A stretch of DNA of 31,600 nucleotides from Ruminococcus sp. CAG:403 (GTDB lineage: Bacteria > Bacillota > Clostridia > Oscillospirales > Ruminococcaceae). This document shows, one piece after another, positions 8,901 to 15,641 of the stretch. Below the pieces are notes generated by a model, which had not been told where the DNA came from, made no database searches, and worked only from the letters and a program-made list of their open reading frames with translations. How positions within the stretch are numbered: position 1 is the first letter of the stretch; every line of letters starts with the position of its first letter. The stretch is taken from positions 126,418-158,017 of the forward strand of contig FR899103.1 of assembly GCA_000437255.1 (NCBI GenBank). The letters run 5' to 3'. Both the position numbers and the translations under genes were made by a program.

Positions 8901-9669
8901 CCTGCCGAACATGCAGATATGCATTGTATGCCTTTTTGATGTATGGAACATCTGTTTCAACATGGTCGATGTTGGTCAGGAAAGTCGTATGCCGGCAGTG
9001 ATCTGACCAGTACGTATCAATCATGCGGATTTCTGTAATGGTCGGATCACGGTGTTCGGTATCCCGGAAGTAAGACTGACAGAACCGCAGGTCGTCCAGA
9101 TCCATGGCAAGACCATAGGTCTTCAGGAAGTCTTCCAGTCCGGCTTCATCCAGGTTCTGGAAACCATCCAGTGTGGCAACAGTAGTCGGCAGCTCATAAT
9201 TGGTGTCCAGGGATTCCACCGGTTCCAGAGAAGCTTCCCGACGTTCTACGGGGTTGATGAGATAGTGCTTGATTTTTTCGAAATCCGAATCGGACAGATT
9301 GCCGGTCAGGATATAAATTTGTGCGGTACGTACTCGGCAGCGTTCACCGCCCAGCATGATTTGCAGGCACTGTTCACAGCTGTCTGCACGCTGGTCAAAC
9401 TGTCCCGGCAGATATTCAGCTGCAAAATAGCGCTGGTTGTGCCGATAAGCTGGCAGATCGGTGTGAATGTTGTCGACCGGCGGTTCGGAGAAAACAGTCG
9501 GAATGGCTTTCTTAAATGCTTCTTCGCTGATATGATCCACATCATAGCGGTTCATGATGCGTACATTAAAAATGTTGCATCGCAGTGCAGTCTGTAAGTC
9601 CTTGAGGACTGCACGTGCTTCCACGGCGAAGTCCGGCTTCTTTTCCACATAAATACGAAATACTGACAT
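5962..9669 (-). CDS. purL: Phosphoribosylformylglycinamidine synthase (single-chain PurL)
   Basis: A 1235-residue fused enzyme that converts FGAR, glutamine and ATP to FGAM in purine synthesis. An N-terminal PurS-like domain is followed by the two-lobed synthetase core, with the ATP/substrate motifs TYWSDHCRHTTF, NETHNHPTEIEPFGGA and GCGGATGSSKSH. The C-terminal class I glutaminase has GICNGFQ (nucleophile Cys1076) and GHSER (His1206, Glu1208). The single-chain form contrasts with the separate PurS/PurL/PurQ of Bacillus. The ATG at 9669 is chosen over an upstream in-frame start because AAAGGAG lies 8 nt before it and the protein then begins with the family-typical MSVFRIYVEKK. It sits 13 nt after mtaB and is probably co-transcribed. 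No PurR box or purine riboswitch was recognised upstream. Confidence 0.96.
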   Translation of the reverse strand: MSVFRIYVEKKPDFAVEARAVLKDLQTALRCNIFNVRIMNRYDVDHISEEAFKKAIPTVFSEPPVDNIHTDLPAYRHNQRYFAAEYLPGQFDQRADSCEQCLQIMLGGERCRVRTAQIYILTGNLSDSDFEKIKHYLINPVERREASLEPVESLDTNYELPTTVATLDGFQNLDEAGLEDFLKTYGLAMDLDDLRFCQSYFRDTEHRDPTITEIRMIDTYWSDHCRHTTFLTNIDHVETDVPYIKKAYNAYLHVRQELGREQKPMTLMDLATLAAKKLKADGKLQDLDESEEINACSVKITVDVDGRAEDWILMFKNETHNHPTEIEPFGGAATCLGGAIRDPLSGRSYVYQAMRVTGAANPLVPVNDTMAGKLPQRKITLGAANGYSSYGNQIGLATGHVAEVYHPGYIAKRLEIGAVLGAAPASNIRREAPVPGDIVILLGGKTGRDGCGGATGSSKSHTMESLEHCGAEVQKGNPPEERKLQRLFRNPVVTRMIKRCNDFGAGGVSVAIGELTDGLEIDLNAVPKKYDGLDGTEIAISESQERMAVVVAPEDAEAFMKAADKENLEATVVATVKEEPRLKMNWNGNTIVNLTREFLNSNGATKHTDITIESPALGDAVSYEDCADSWSELLSNLNVCSQKGLVERFDSTIGAGTILMPYGGVYQLSPSQAMAAKIPVLRGETDTCSLMGWGYNPMVSEQNPYLGAMVAVVESIAKIVAAGGSYHHCWLTFQEYFERTQNDPKRWGKPMAALLGAFQAQLELGCGSIGGKDSMSGTFEKIDVPPTLVSFAVSTANAKQIVSTEFKKAGSKVVLLMPRYDEYGLPVFESVRSVFDQVEALIADGKVAAAWTLGFGGVAEGIAKMAFGNGIGFRFQQKLSAQKLFAPCYGGFLLELTDDAATDDLMVIGQTTEENTIVTSNYTLQLDDLLQVWERKLEPVFPCQIKGKVTVPPTYFYERKEIKTSSIQVAHPRVLIPVFPGTNCEYDTARVFERAGARPEIFVIRNLSAAAIEESIDLFAVLIKQAQIIMIPGGFSGGDEPDGSGKFITAFFRSPKIKAAVDEFLHQRDGLMLGICNGFQALLKLGLIPFGEITNMTSISPTLTFNTIARHQSMLVRTRIASNKSPWLYGCEVDEIHNVAISHGEGRFVGPKQLINEMAKNGQIATQYVDMNGKPSMDIRYNPNTSMLAIEGLTSPDGRVLGKMGHSERIGRNLYKNVPGNTDQKIFESGVAYFK

Positions 9670-9682
9670 AGGTAATACTCCT

Positions 9683-11008
9683 TTATCCTGGATTTTCGGC
9701 GCCGTTCGACAAAATCTGCCCATAACAGCACGCCGCATCACTTTCTTCTATTTTAACATAAAAAATCTGTTTACGCAAACTTTTTTTCTGATTTTTTTCC
9801 GGAATTTTTATGACGGTGGAATTTGGTGCATGTCCAACGTGAAAATCATTGCCTCGTTCTCGTTCAAAGAGTACCGGAACGATCTTCCCGATTTGTGCCT
9901 GAAGGAAGGCTTTTTGCATGCGTTCCCCAAGTGCCTGCATCTGTTCCATCCGCTGGTGTTTCATGGTATCTGGAACTTGGTCGGTACGAGCAGCAGCAGG
10001 CGTTCCAGGGCGGGGAGAGTAACGAAAGACATGCAGTTTGGCAAATCCGATCCGTTCCGCAAAAGCAAGGGATTCTGCGAAATCCTGCTGGGTTTCTCCC
10101 GGGAATCCTACCATAATGTCTGTGGTGATGGCACAATCCGGGAAGATCTTTCGGATACGTTTGCAGAGGTCGGCATATTCTGCACAGGTGTAATTTCGGT
10201 TCATCGCCGCCAGGGTGCGGTCACATCCGCTTTGCAGGGAAAGGTGGAACTGCGGACAGAACTTCGGCTGTGCCGCCAGTTCAGCAAGATCAGAGTCCGT
10301 GAGCTGCTCCGGTTCCAAGGAGCCTAAGCGAACCCTTGCAATTCCTTCTGTTTCGCAGCAGATTCGAACGGCTTCTAAAAGGCTTCCGCCCCATTCTGCC
10401 CCATAAAAAGCAAGGTTGATGCCGCACAAGACCAGTTCCCGGTATCCAGCTGCTGCCAGTGCAGCTGCTTCTTGCCGAAGCGCTTCCTTTGGCTTGGAGC
10501 GGCAGCGGCCTCTTGCATAGGGGATGATGCAGTAGGAGCAGAAGCAGTTGCAGCCGTCTTGGATTTTCACAAAGGCACGGGTGCGGTTCGGAATGGTTTC
10601 GCAGGTCATCAGTTCGAAATCATCCTGTTCCTGATAGTCGGAAACCGCAAAAATGGACTGATGTCCGCCGGCAAAATACTGTTGTACCAGTTTGCAGATT
10701 TGGCTGCGGTTTTTGGTTCCCAGAACAATGTCGGCTTCCGGGAGCGCAGCGGCCTGCTGAGGAAATGCTTGCGCAAAGCATCCAGTCAGGACCAGTACCG
10801 CATCCGGTGCGCTCCGGCGCAGTTTTCGAAGCGCAGTTTGCACACGGGAATCACCGGAAGCCGTCACGGTGCAGGAGTTGACCACAATGACATCTGCCTC
10901 TTCCGGCCGTTGTACGGTTTGGTCGCCTTGTGCGGCGAACAGTGCCTGCATGCAGGCGGTTTCGTAGGTGTTGACTTTACAGCCGAAGGTTGCAAAATAA
11001 CAATTCAA
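9683..11008 (-). CDS. mtaB: MtaB: tRNA t6A37 C2-methylthiotransferase (radical SAM)
   Basis: A 441-residue enzyme that adds a methylthio group to t6A37 of ANN-decoding tRNAs. The N-terminal UPF0004 domain has its three cluster Cys (10 in FGCKVN, 46 in NSCT, 77 in TGCF). The radical SAM core has Cys153-x3-Cys157-x2-Cys160 in the run DGCNCFCSYCIIPYARGR. A short TRAM-like C-terminus follows, with an unusual basic, charged tail. The open frame extends 28 codons upstream, but GGAGGG lies 6 nt before TTG 11008, and starting there gives the family-typical N-terminus MNCYFATFGCKVNTYE, so a TTG start is proposed. Its stop codon overlaps the purL ribosome binding site, which suggests translational coupling. 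Confidence 0.93.
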   Translation of the reverse strand: MNCYFATFGCKVNTYETACMQALFAAQGDQTVQRPEEADVIVVNSCTVTASGDSRVQTALRKLRRSAPDAVLVLTGCFAQAFPQQAAALPEADIVLGTKNRSQICKLVQQYFAGGHQSIFAVSDYQEQDDFELMTCETIPNRTRAFVKIQDGCNCFCSYCIIPYARGRCRSKPKEALRQEAAALAAAGYRELVLCGINLAFYGAEWGGSLLEAVRICCETEGIARVRLGSLEPEQLTDSDLAELAAQPKFCPQFHLSLQSGCDRTLAAMNRNYTCAEYADLCKRIRKIFPDCAITTDIMVGFPGETQQDFAESLAFAERIGFAKLHVFRYSPRPGTPAAARTDQVPDTMKHQRMEQMQALGERMQKAFLQAQIGKIVPVLFERERGNDFHVGHAPNSTVIKIPEKNQKKSLRKQIFYVKIEESDAACCYGQILSNGAENPG

Positions 11009-11158
11009 AAAAATCCCTCCGAATGGTAATATATAAATGAAATATAGCGTAATTAGGTGCATTTTTGACTTTTGTGTATGGATTATTTCCATTTTTTCAC
11101 ATGACTTTCACCTAGATTATGAGGAGTGAATAAAAACCAAGGTTTTGGCGGCACTTCT

Positions 11159-11187
11159 ATTATACTATATTGACGAAAATAGTGCAA
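11159..11187 (-). promoter_or_regulatory. sigma-A promoter for mtaB-purL
   Basis: On the minus strand: TTGCAC (-35), 17-nt spacer, TATAAT (-10). The start of transcription should be near 11152, giving a leader of roughly 145 nt before the TTG start. Confidence 0.8.
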
Positions 11188-11192
11188 TCGTC

Positions 11193-11221
11193 TTGACAGG
11201 AAAAAGAATTCGTGGTATGCT
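11193..11221 (+). promoter_or_regulatory. sigma-A promoter for the HPr-like gene
   Basis: TTGACA at 11193-11198, a 17-nt spacer, TATGCT at 11216-11221. Predicted transcription start about 11228. Confidence 0.85.
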
Positions 11222-11227
11222 AAGTAC

Positions 11228-11281
11228 ATCAGAAAGAAACAAGAACTGAAAAAGAAAAAGTACCTGTTTCGGATTTCTGAT
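11228..11281 (+). promoter_or_regulatory. 5'-terminal stem-loop in the HPr-like gene leader
   Basis: ATCAGAAA (11228-11235) pairs with TTTCTGAT (11274-11281), and GAAAC (11236-11240) pairs with GTTTC (11266-11270), leaving a 3-nt bulge and an A-rich 25-nt loop. The hairpin begins at the predicted transcription start, a position typical of mRNA-stabilising structures. Role inferred. Confidence 0.5.
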
Positions 11282-11337
11282 TATCGGAAAGCACAAGAAG
11301 ACATAAGTAAAGACAGAAGTGCTAAGGAGGTATTGCT

Positions 11338-11568
11338 ATGTACGAAACAATGATCGAACTGAATGCAATTAATGATGTAAAGGAATTTGTAAACACCGTC
11401 ATGCTGTTTGACTATGATGTGGATTTGGTATCCGGTCGTTATGCCGTTGATGCAAAATCAATTATGGGAATCTTCAGCCTGGATCTGTCCAAGCCGATTA
11501 AGCTGCAAGCACATACGGATGATGCAGAAGCTTTGGAAAAAGCAATTGGTCGTTTTATTGTAAAGTAA
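11338..11568 (+). CDS. HPr-like protein lacking the phosphorylatable histidine
   Basis: A 76-residue protein with the HPr fold signature in its second half: VDAKSIMGIFSLDLSKPI (38-54) corresponds to the HPr region around regulatory Ser46, which aligns with Ser41 here. Aligning back from this anchor, the position of the PEP-dependent phosphohistidine (His15 of B. subtilis HPr) is Ala10 within ELNAINDVKEF, and there is no His in that region. It therefore cannot be a normal PTS phosphocarrier. It resembles Crh in having Ser but no His, although it is a different clostridial lineage. It has a strong promoter and an AAGGAGG site and is followed by a strong terminator, so it is monocistronic and probably well expressed. 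Function unknown; a regulatory role is an inference. Confidence 0.85.
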   Translation: MYETMIELNAINDVKEFVNTVMLFDYDVDLVSGRYAVDAKSIMGIFSLDLSKPIKLQAHTDDAEALEKAIGRFIVK

Positions 11569-11611
11569 GCGTAATTTTTAGGTTCAAAAATTAAGTAGAA
11601 TAGTAGAGAAG

Positions 11612-11653
11612 AGAAGCGTTGTACACCAGAAGTGTACAGCGCTTCTTTTTTTT
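11612..11653 (+). terminator. Terminator after the HPr-like gene
   Basis: A 15-bp stem (11612-11626 with 11632-11646, one G-U pair) with loop CAGAA is followed by about nine T. Confidence 0.92.
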
Positions 11654-11710
11654 CTGTTTGCTGCATAGAATGGTTGCGATCCAATCTTGTGCAACGAATG
11701 GGAGGCAATT

Positions 11711-12856
11711 ATGAAACGTGGAATAGCAGGGCTGCTGGCAGGCTGTATTTGCCTGTGCTGCCTGGTGCGGAGCGGATGGGCAGGCGCTGCAGAAGATGCT
11801 GCAGTTCCAGAGGCTGCCGCTTCCATCTTAATGGAGGCGGAAACTGGAACGATTCTACAGGAGCAAAATGCCCATGTACCGCTTTCGATTGAAATGATGG
11901 CAAAACTGATGACGGTTTTGCTGGCGGCAGAGTGCCTAGAAAACGGCACTTGGATGTTGGATACGCCGTTAACGGCTTCTGATTCTGTGCGGGATACCAA
12001 AGGTGCCGTGATCTGGCTGGTGCCGGGAGAAACGATGTCCGTAGAGGACTTGCTCAAAGGGGTTATCATCGGCAATGCCAATGATGCAGCAGCTGTTCTG
12101 GCAGAGGGGGTCAGCGGCAGCATCGACCGCTTTGTACAGGATATGAATGCCCGTGCGTTTGATCTTGGCATGCAGGATACGGTATTTACCAGTCCACAGG
12201 GGTATGCGGATTCGGTGCAGCAGACTTCTGCCTATGATTTGGCGCTGCTGTGCCGGGCATTGCAAAAACAGACAGCAGTAATGCCCTACTTTTCGATTTG
12301 GCGGGACTTCTTGCGTGGAGAAGGGACGGAACTGGTCAGCGAAAACACGATGACTCGTACCTATGAGGGGCATATTGGCTTTAAAGCATGTCATACCGAA
12401 CAATCCGGCTGGCATCTGGCAGAGGCGGCAAGCCGGGATCACATGACCTGCATTGCGGTGGTGCTGGGCTGCAAAACGGAAGAAGACCGGTATGCACTTG
12501 CCAAAAGTTTATTGCGAAGCGGCTTTTCCGGGTATCGGGTGACCATTCCTGGTTTTTCGGCTGAAAATATGAAGCCGGTTGCAGTGCGAGGCGGTTTGGA
12601 ACGGGGTGTCCTGGTGGATGCGCAGCAACTGAGCGGATTGGTGGTGCCGACTGGATCTAGGGATTTGAACACAGTGCTGGTGCTGCCGCTTTATGTGCGA
12701 GCGCCTGTGCGAAAAGGGCAGGTGATCGGACGAATTGCCTTTTATGATGGGGATACCTTGCTGTACGAAACAAATTTGGTGGCAACCCATGCGGTGGAAG
12801 CCATGTCGTATTCCCATGCAATGGCTCGACTATTGGTGAAAATGCTAAAAATTTAG
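11711..12856 (+). CDS. DacF/PBP5-like D,D-carboxypeptidase homologue with degenerate catalytic motifs
   Basis: A 381-residue exported protein aligning along its length with DacF-type carboxypeptidases: signal peptide (1-27), ASILMEAETGTILQEQNAHV, PGETMSVEDLLKGVIIGNAND, AYDLALLCRAL, then a PBP5 C-terminal-like beta domain and an amphipathic end (about 365-381). All three active-site motifs are altered. SxxK reads MMAK (62-65, nucleophile Ser to Met), SxN reads NAN (122-124) and KTG reads KAC (225-227). The reading frame is otherwise intact, so it looks like a retained pseudoenzyme rather than a decaying gene. The ATG at 11711 has GGAGG 5 nt upstream; a TTG eight codons earlier is rejected. Possible roles are a peptidoglycan-binding or regulatory scaffold (inference). 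Confidence 0.85.
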   Translation: MKRGIAGLLAGCICLCCLVRSGWAGAAEDAAVPEAAASILMEAETGTILQEQNAHVPLSIEMMAKLMTVLLAAECLENGTWMLDTPLTASDSVRDTKGAVIWLVPGETMSVEDLLKGVIIGNANDAAAVLAEGVSGSIDRFVQDMNARAFDLGMQDTVFTSPQGYADSVQQTSAYDLALLCRALQKQTAVMPYFSIWRDFLRGEGTELVSENTMTRTYEGHIGFKACHTEQSGWHLAEAASRDHMTCIAVVLGCKTEEDRYALAKSLLRSGFSGYRVTIPGFSAENMKPVAVRGGLERGVLVDAQQLSGLVVPTGSRDLNTVLVLPLYVRAPVRKGQVIGRIAFYDGDTLLYETNLVATHAVEAMSYSHAMARLLVKMLKI

Positions 12857-12866
12857 CATTTGTTTT
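12840..12866 (+). terminator. Weak terminator overlapping the end of the DacF-like gene
   Basis: An AT-rich inverted repeat AAATGCTA/TAGCATTT is followed by TGTTTTTG. The TAG stop codon lies inside the right arm. Confidence 0.5.
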
Positions 12867-12897
12867 TGTGCAGAACAGATAAGAATGCAGATTCTGC

Positions 12898-12926
12898 TTG
12901 CAATCGGAGACAGAATATAGTATGAT
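12898..12926 (+). promoter_or_regulatory. sigma-A promoter for pgi
   Basis: TTGCAA at 12898-12903, a 17-nt spacer, TATGAT at 12921-12926. The start of transcription would be about 70 nt before the pgi ATG. Confidence 0.75.
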
Positions 12927-13002
12927 AAAGATGGTAAATTGGGGGCATCGCCTGCCCAAATGCGGCTGGCGTGATTCCCTGGAAAAATGGAGGAATGATG
13001 GT

Positions 13003-14340
13003 ATGGCTGTAAAGCTGAATAAAAACTATCTGGCTGACTTTATTGGTGCAGATGAACTCAAGGGCATCCAGCATGAAGTAGAAGCTTCTGTGAAAATGCT
13101 GCACGAAAAAACAGGACTGGGCAATGACTTCTTGGGTTGGCTGAATCTGCCGACAGATTATGATAAGGAAGAATTTGCTAGAATCAAAGCGGCTGCAAAG
13201 AAAATCCAGGGCAATTCCGATGTGCTGATCGTAATCGGAATCGGCGGTTCCTATCTGGGCGCAAGAGCAGCAATTGAATTCCTGAAGAGCCCGTTTTATA
13301 ATAATTTAAAGAAGGATACACCGGATATTTATTATGTGGGCAACAACATCAATCCGACTTATCTGAACGAAGTAATTTCGATCTGTAAGGACCGTGATTT
13401 CTCTGTAAATGTCATTTCTAAATCCGGTACTACAACAGAACCGGCATTGGCATTCCGTGTATTTAAGAAGATGGTAGAGGAAAAGTACGGCAAGGAAGAA
13501 GCAAAGAACCATATCTTTGCAACCACCGATAAGGCAAAGGGTACCTTGAAGTCTCTTTCCGATACAGAAGGCTATGAAACCTTCGTGGTACCGGATGATG
13601 TCGGCGGACGGTTCTCTGTTCTGACTGCTGTTGGTTTGCTGCCGATTGCCGTTGCAGGCTGTGACATCGACGCTCTGATGGCAGGTGCTGCACAGGCACA
13701 GAAGGACTGCATGGCAGACTTCGATCAGAATGACTGCTATCAGTATGCTGCAATCCGGAACATCCTGAACCGGAAGGGCAAGCAGATTGAAATGCTGGTT
13801 TCCTATGAACCGAGTTTCGTAATGATGTCGGAATGGTATAAGCAACTGTTCGGCGAAAGCGAAGGCAAGGACAATAAGGGTATTTATCCGGCTGCCGGCG
13901 TATTCTCAACCGACCTGCACTCCATGGGTCAGTATATTCAGCAGGGTTCTCGGATTCTGTTTGAAACAGTTGTAGATATCAAGAAGCCGAAGCAGGACTT
14001 CTATCTGGAAGAAGATGCCGAAAATCTGGATGGCCTGAACTTCCTCACCAATCAGAATATGTCTGTTGTAAACAGAAAGGCACTGGAAGGTGTTATTCTG
14101 GCACATACAGAAGGCGGCGTTCCGCAGGTAATTCTGGAAGTAGAGGATGTTTCTGAAAAGAGCCTGGGCTACCTGATTTACTTCTTTGAAAAGGCATGCG
14201 CAGTTTCCGGTTATCTGCTGGGTGTAAATCCGTTCAATCAGCCGGGTGTAGAAAGCTACAAGAAGAATATGTTTGCACTGTTGGGCAAGCCGGGTTACGA
14301 AGATCAGAAGGCTGCTTTGGAAGCGAAGCTGAGCAAGTAA
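13003..14340 (+). CDS. pgi: Glucose-6-phosphate isomerase
   Basis: A 445-residue cytoplasmic enzyme interconverting glucose 6-phosphate and fructose 6-phosphate, of the short Firmicute type. Visible family motifs include GIGGSYLGARAAIEFL (sugar-phosphate binding), VISKSGTTTEPALAFR (SIS-domain phosphate loop) and the late EGGVPQVILEVEDV / GYLIYFFEKACAVSGYL region with the active-site helix. The frame is open 35 codons upstream, but ATG 13003 has GGAGGA 8 nt before it and gives the family-typical start MAVKLNKNYL. Codons are heavily GAA/AAG/CTG biased, which suits a highly expressed gene. A small P-loop protein gene follows after 58 nt without an obvious promoter and may be co-transcribed. Confidence 0.96.
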   Translation: MAVKLNKNYLADFIGADELKGIQHEVEASVKMLHEKTGLGNDFLGWLNLPTDYDKEEFARIKAAAKKIQGNSDVLIVIGIGGSYLGARAAIEFLKSPFYNNLKKDTPDIYYVGNNINPTYLNEVISICKDRDFSVNVISKSGTTTEPALAFRVFKKMVEEKYGKEEAKNHIFATTDKAKGTLKSLSDTEGYETFVVPDDVGGRFSVLTAVGLLPIAVAGCDIDALMAGAAQAQKDCMADFDQNDCYQYAAIRNILNRKGKQIEMLVSYEPSFVMMSEWYKQLFGESEGKDNKGIYPAAGVFSTDLHSMGQYIQQGSRILFETVVDIKKPKQDFYLEEDAENLDGLNFLTNQNMSVVNRKALEGVILAHTEGGVPQVILEVEDVSEKSLGYLIYFFEKACAVSGYLLGVNPFNQPGVESYKKNMFALLGKPGYEDQKAALEAKLSK

Positions 14341-14398
14341 GAACGGCAGTTCCGGACATACAAATGAAAAGCGTGCGACAGCACGGAAGGAGTTTATT

Positions 14399-14806
14399 AT
14401 GATTCAACTGATTACAGGAAAAAAAGGAAGCGGTAAAACCAAAATCATCATCGACAAGATCAATTCTGCTGTAAAGAATACCAACGGCTGTCTGGTCTGC
14501 ATCGAAAAGGGTGAGACCCTGCGTCGTTCCATCAGCTATAAGGTCCGTTGGTGTGATGCAGAACAGTTTGCAATTGACAGCTTTGATGCATTTTATGGCT
14601 TTGTTGCTGGCATGATGGCTGGTAACTATGACATCAAGGAAGTGTATGTAGACGGTATCCTGAAGATTGCTGGCGCAGACTTCGATGAGCTGGGCATTAT
14701 GCTCGAAAAGCTGGACAAGCTCACAGGGGATGATGTTGCAATTACCTTCACCGTTTCTGCTGACAATGCAGAACTGCCGAGCAGCGTAACCAAGTTTATT
14801 GACTAA
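14399..14806 (+). CDS. Small P-loop NTPase-like protein of unknown function
   Basis: A 135-residue soluble protein. The N-terminus has a clear Walker A motif GKKGSGKT (7-14) after a short beta strand, MIQLIT. A Walker B-like strand ending in Asp, EVYVDGIL (81-88), follows. The middle carries SYKVRW and FDAFYGFVAGMMAGNYDIK; no helicase, kinase or partner domain is visible. Similar short P-loop proteins occur in clostridial genomes and are sometimes annotated as PilT-like, but this one is far too small to be PilT. It has a GGAAGGAG ribosome binding site, lies 58 nt after pgi and is followed by a terminator. ATP or GTP binding is likely; the function is not known to me. Confidence 0.82.
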   Translation: MIQLITGKKGSGKTKIIIDKINSAVKNTNGCLVCIEKGETLRRSISYKVRWCDAEQFAIDSFDAFYGFVAGMMAGNYDIKEVYVDGILKIAGADFDELGIMLEKLDKLTGDDVAITFTVSADNAELPSSVTKFID

Positions 14807-14828
14807 TTGGTGCAAGTTGCACGATTCA

Positions 14829-14876
14829 CACACTCCGGAACCCTGCTTTTGGGGTTCCGGTGTGCGTTTGTTTTGG
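14829..14876 (+). terminator. Terminator after the P-loop protein gene
   Basis: A 9-bp core stem CCGGAACCC/GGGTTCCGG is extended by CACA/TGTG across a 2-nt bulge, with a T-rich but interrupted tail. It lies 22 nt after the stop codon. Confidence 0.75.
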
Positions 14877-14903
14877 AAAGTTTGAAACTTTTTCAAAAAA
14901 GGC

Positions 14904-14933
14904 TTGACAATCGGCTGGAAAATAGTATATAAT
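14904..14933 (+). promoter_or_regulatory. sigma-A promoter for yceD-rpmF
   Basis: TTGACA at 14904-14909, an 18-nt spacer, TATAAT at 14928-14933. Both hexamers are perfect, as expected for a ribosomal protein operon. Confidence 0.88.
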
Positions 14934-14963
14934 AAGAGATATCATGCGTGAAAGGAAAAAGAG

Positions 14964-15419
14964 ATGATTTTACAGCTACGGGAATTATTCCAGACGGAAG
15001 GCTTGCGAGTTCCAGTAGAAGGTACCATCGCTCTGGAAGAGTTGGCGGATCTTCATGGGTATACGTTTGCTGAACCGGTTCAAATGCACGGGGAATTGCA
15101 CAATCGTGCTGGAATTGTAACGTTGCAGTATACCGTTTCTTGTACATTGGACGCTGTTTGTGATCGCTGCCTGGCACCGATTCACCGGCAGTATTCCTAT
15201 GATTTTTCTCATGTCGTTGTGCCGTCTCTGCGCAGCGAAGGGGAAGTGTATGATACCTATCTGGTTGCTGACCAGGATCGCATCGATATGAATGAGACAG
15301 CAATATCAGACTTGCTGCTGATGCTTCCGACAAAAATGCTTTGCCGGGAGGATTGCAAGGGTTTGTGCTATATTTGCGGATGTGATTTGAATGAATCCAC
15401 CTGCGACTGTCAAAAATAA
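14964..15419 (+). CDS. yceD: YceD/DUF177 family protein
   Basis: A 151-residue protein of the YceD (DUF177) family, almost always encoded directly before rpmF, as here (15 nt apart). YceD has been linked to 23S rRNA/50S assembly. Cys are clustered in CTLDAVCDRC (60, 66, 69) and near the C-terminus in CREDCKGLCYICGCDLN and TCDC, the Firmicute pattern, which probably binds zinc. An AAAGGAA site precedes the ATG. Confidence 0.92.
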   Translation: MILQLRELFQTEGLRVPVEGTIALEELADLHGYTFAEPVQMHGELHNRAGIVTLQYTVSCTLDAVCDRCLAPIHRQYSYDFSHVVVPSLRSEGEVYDTYLVADQDRIDMNETAISDLLLMLPTKMLCREDCKGLCYICGCDLNESTCDCQK

Positions 15420-15434
15420 AAAGGAGGTGCCAAC

Positions 15435-15620
15435 ATGGCTGTACCAAAGAATAAGGTTTCCAAGGCTAGACGTGATAAGAGACGTTCTGCTGTTTGGAAG
15501 TTAGATGCACCTGCAATGAGCACTTGCAGCAATTGCGGTGCGTTCAAGGCTCCGCATAAGGTTTGCAAGAACTGCGGATACTATAAGGGCGTTGCTGTAT
15601 TAAAGATGGATGCTGAATAA
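15435..15620 (+). CDS. rpmF: 50S ribosomal protein L32
   Basis: A 61-residue basic protein beginning MAVPKNKVSKARRDKRRS, with a complete zinc ribbon: Cys31-x2-Cys34 and Cys44-x2-Cys47. This is the C+ (zinc-binding) L32 type, so this copy is zinc-dependent. It has a strong AAAGGAGGTG ribosome binding site and is followed by a terminator. Confidence 0.98.
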   Translation: MAVPKNKVSKARRDKRRSAVWKLDAPAMSTCSNCGAFKAPHKVCKNCGYYKGVAVLKMDAE

Positions 15621-15641
15621 GCAAACCATACAACCACGAGG

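Larger units (their letters stand above)
11009..11337. other. 329-nt divergent intergenic region between mtaB and the HPr-like gene
   Basis: It holds two back-to-back sigma-A promoters whose -35 boxes are separated by only 5 nt, a 145-nt AT-rich mtaB leader, and a 110-nt leader for the HPr-like gene with a 5'-terminal hairpin. No small gene or recognisable riboswitch was found in it. Confidence 0.7.

Noticed and set aside
11009..11092. 28-codon N-terminal extension of mtaB
   Set aside because: No ribosome binding site before the upstream ATG, an unrelated hydrophobic sequence, and the TTG at 11008 has GGAGGG at ideal spacing and yields the conserved MtaB N-terminus.
11009..11152. Possible purine riboswitch upstream of mtaB-purL
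   Set aside because: The 145-nt leader lacks the conserved purine aptamer core and no terminator precedes the gene.
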